Below, piece after piece: positions 63,207-64,000 of a DNA stretch of 64,000 nt. This DNA comes from Haloechinothrix aidingensis (GTDB taxonomy: Bacteria > Actinomycetota > Actinomycetes > Mycobacteriales > Pseudonocardiaceae). Both the position numbers and the translations under genes were made by a program. The stretch spans positions 248,001 to 312,000 of the forward strand of contig NZ_JACCKD010000004.1 in the NCBI RefSeq assembly GCF_013450155.1. Direction: 5' to 3'. The notes below the pieces were generated by a model. That model searched no databases. It was given only the letters and a program-made list of their open reading frames with translations, and was not told the origin of the DNA. Positions within the stretch are counted from its first letter, which is position 1. Each line of letters starts with the position of its first letter.

Positions 63207-63280
63207 GAGGGCCCGCCCGGAACTCGCTCGGGTTGATGGCAAAGTCGGGGCCACCTCAACACCATTTCGGGCGGGCTCTC
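63207..63280. repeat. Long inverted repeat in a gene-free region
   Basis: Arms 63207-63222 and 63265-63280 (16 bp, 14 complementary, core GCCCGCCCG) enclose 42 bp. The 450 bp from 63041 to 63492 contain no convincing gene. It may be the trace of a lost insertion sequence or a strong terminator. Confidence 0.5.
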
Positions 63281-63492
63281 GCCGAACAACCGGCGCCCTC
63301 GTGAGCGCAGGGGTTCGCCGAAGGCAATCGTAGTACGTGGCACAACATCCCTGCCGCGGTGGGACGGGGACCGGGCCGGGTTGACGCTTTCCGATGAGGG
63401 GCGGGCCCGGGTTCGTCACCAGCAGCACTTGATCAGTCGCATGCGGTTTCCGAGACCTTTTCACGACATGATCGAGTCGTGATACTGGCCTC

Positions 63493-64000
63493 ATGGTCGA
63501 AGCGTCGGACGGCACGCCCGCACGCTCGCTGCCCGTGCGCGGGCGTGAACACCAGCTCGCCGCGGTGGACGCGTTGCTCGACAGGGCCGCTGGGGGTCAG
63601 GGCGGGGCGCTGGCCGTGCTCGGCGGCCCCGGGCTCGGGAAGACGACCCTGCTCGACGCGGCAGCACGATCGGCGGACGGCTTCCGCGTGCTGCGCGCGA
63701 GCGGGAGCGAGGCCGAGTCGGAGCTCACCTACGCCGGTCTGCACCAGCTGCTCGGCGGGCTCACCGAGAGGGCCGAGTACCTGGCCGATGGGCACCGGCA
63801 GGCGCTGCGTGCCGCACTCGCGCCCGGCACGGCAGGTGCCGGGCCGGTGCCGTCGTTCGCGCTGCACGCGGCCGTGCATGCGCTGCTGACCGCGGCCTCC
63901 ACCGAACAGCCCACGCTGTGCTACGTGGACGCGGTGCACGACCTCGACGAGGAGTCCCTTGCCACGCTCGTGTTCGCCGCGCGGCGGGCCTGCTCCGTTC
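63493..64000 (+). CDS. Large AAA/STAND regulator of the LuxR (LAL) type, 5' part only
   Basis: The open frame from ATG 63493 runs off the window (169 codons visible). It begins with LPVRGREHQLAAVDALLDRA and a Walker A GGPGLGKTTLL near residue 44, then VLRASGSEAESELTYAGLHQLL and a Walker B-like LCYVDAVHDLDEESL. This is the standard N-terminus of about 900-aa LuxR-type regulators with a C-terminal HTH. A GATACT box six bases before the ATG and no ribosome site suggest a leaderless mRNA. Confidence 0.85.
   Translation, partial: MVEASDGTPARSLPVRGREHQLAAVDALLDRAAGGQGGALAVLGGPGLGKTTLLDAAARSADGFRVLRASGSEAESELTYAGLHQLLGGLTERAEYLADGHRQALRAALAPGTAGAGPVPSFALHAAVHALLTAASTEQPTLCYVDAVHDLDEESLATLVFAARRACSV

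Overview
This is a high-GC actinobacterial chromosome segment, most likely from a Pseudonocardiaceae-type genus. Three things point there: many GTG starts, several apparently leaderless genes, and a block (about 21.1-45.1 kb) whose gene order matches the mycobacterial Rv2464c-Rv2478c region. That block runs nei2, rpiB, mycothiol-linked DsbA-like protein, pepN, DUF5130, CtaJ-like, HNH nuclease, glbO, aglA, Rv2474c-like, NAD-glutamate dehydrogenase, ettA, ssb. The genus is an inference; there is no rRNA gene in the window.

Region 1 (0-19.1 kb) is a catabolic island for an aromatic compound. An aldehyde dehydrogenase faces a tightly packed operon: cupin, PDR/VanB-type reductase, a 76-aa protein, Rieske oxygenase, two-domain extradiol dioxygenase, aspartate-dehydrogenase-like enzyme, meta-cleavage-type hydrolase, two SDRs, a ThDP enzyme and a dienelactone-hydrolase-like protein. 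After a DUF222/HNH gene come an FAD aromatic hydroxylase, a Cys-type sulfatase and a TauT/NitT-type ABC importer with two permeases. The cupin-operon promoter and the importer leader share a 27-bp inverted-repeat operator, so the two transcription units are probably co-regulated. A (possibly sulfated) aromatic acid is the inferred substrate.

Region 2 (19.2-49.7 kb) is mostly conserved housekeeping: a class III nucleotide cyclase beside a perfect 22-bp palindrome, DNA repair, pentose phosphate isomerase, two metallo-beta-lactamase-fold proteins, a second aldehyde dehydrogenase, PepN, GlbO, AglA, GDH, EttA, SSB, a CtaG/CopD-like membrane protein, an acyl-CoA ligase and a methyltransferase. Embedded in it is an 18-unit (T-A/R-G-T-R-V) hexapeptide repeat gene of unknown function.

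Region 3 (49,870-59,942) is a 10.03-kb integrated element in the 3' end of tRNA-Arg(TCT), bounded by an exact 43-bp direct repeat. It has a tyrosine integrase, an excisionase-like HTH protein, a RepA-like ATPase with palindromes inside its own coding sequence, many tiny overlapping genes, an HK97-type prohead protease, a short zinc-ribbon protein resembling the start of a phage HNH nuclease, and an inverted tape-measure gene. No terminase, portal, capsid, conjugation or lysis gene is visible. I read it as a candidate phage satellite or, alternatively, a decayed prophage; it is the most novel system in the window.

Region 4 (59.9-64 kb) carries an Asp-nucleophile alpha/beta hydrolase, a HAD hydrolase and a TetR regulator sharing ACCGGT-centred operators, then a broken cupredoxin gene, a long inverted repeat and the 5' part of a large LuxR/AAA-type regulator that runs off the window.
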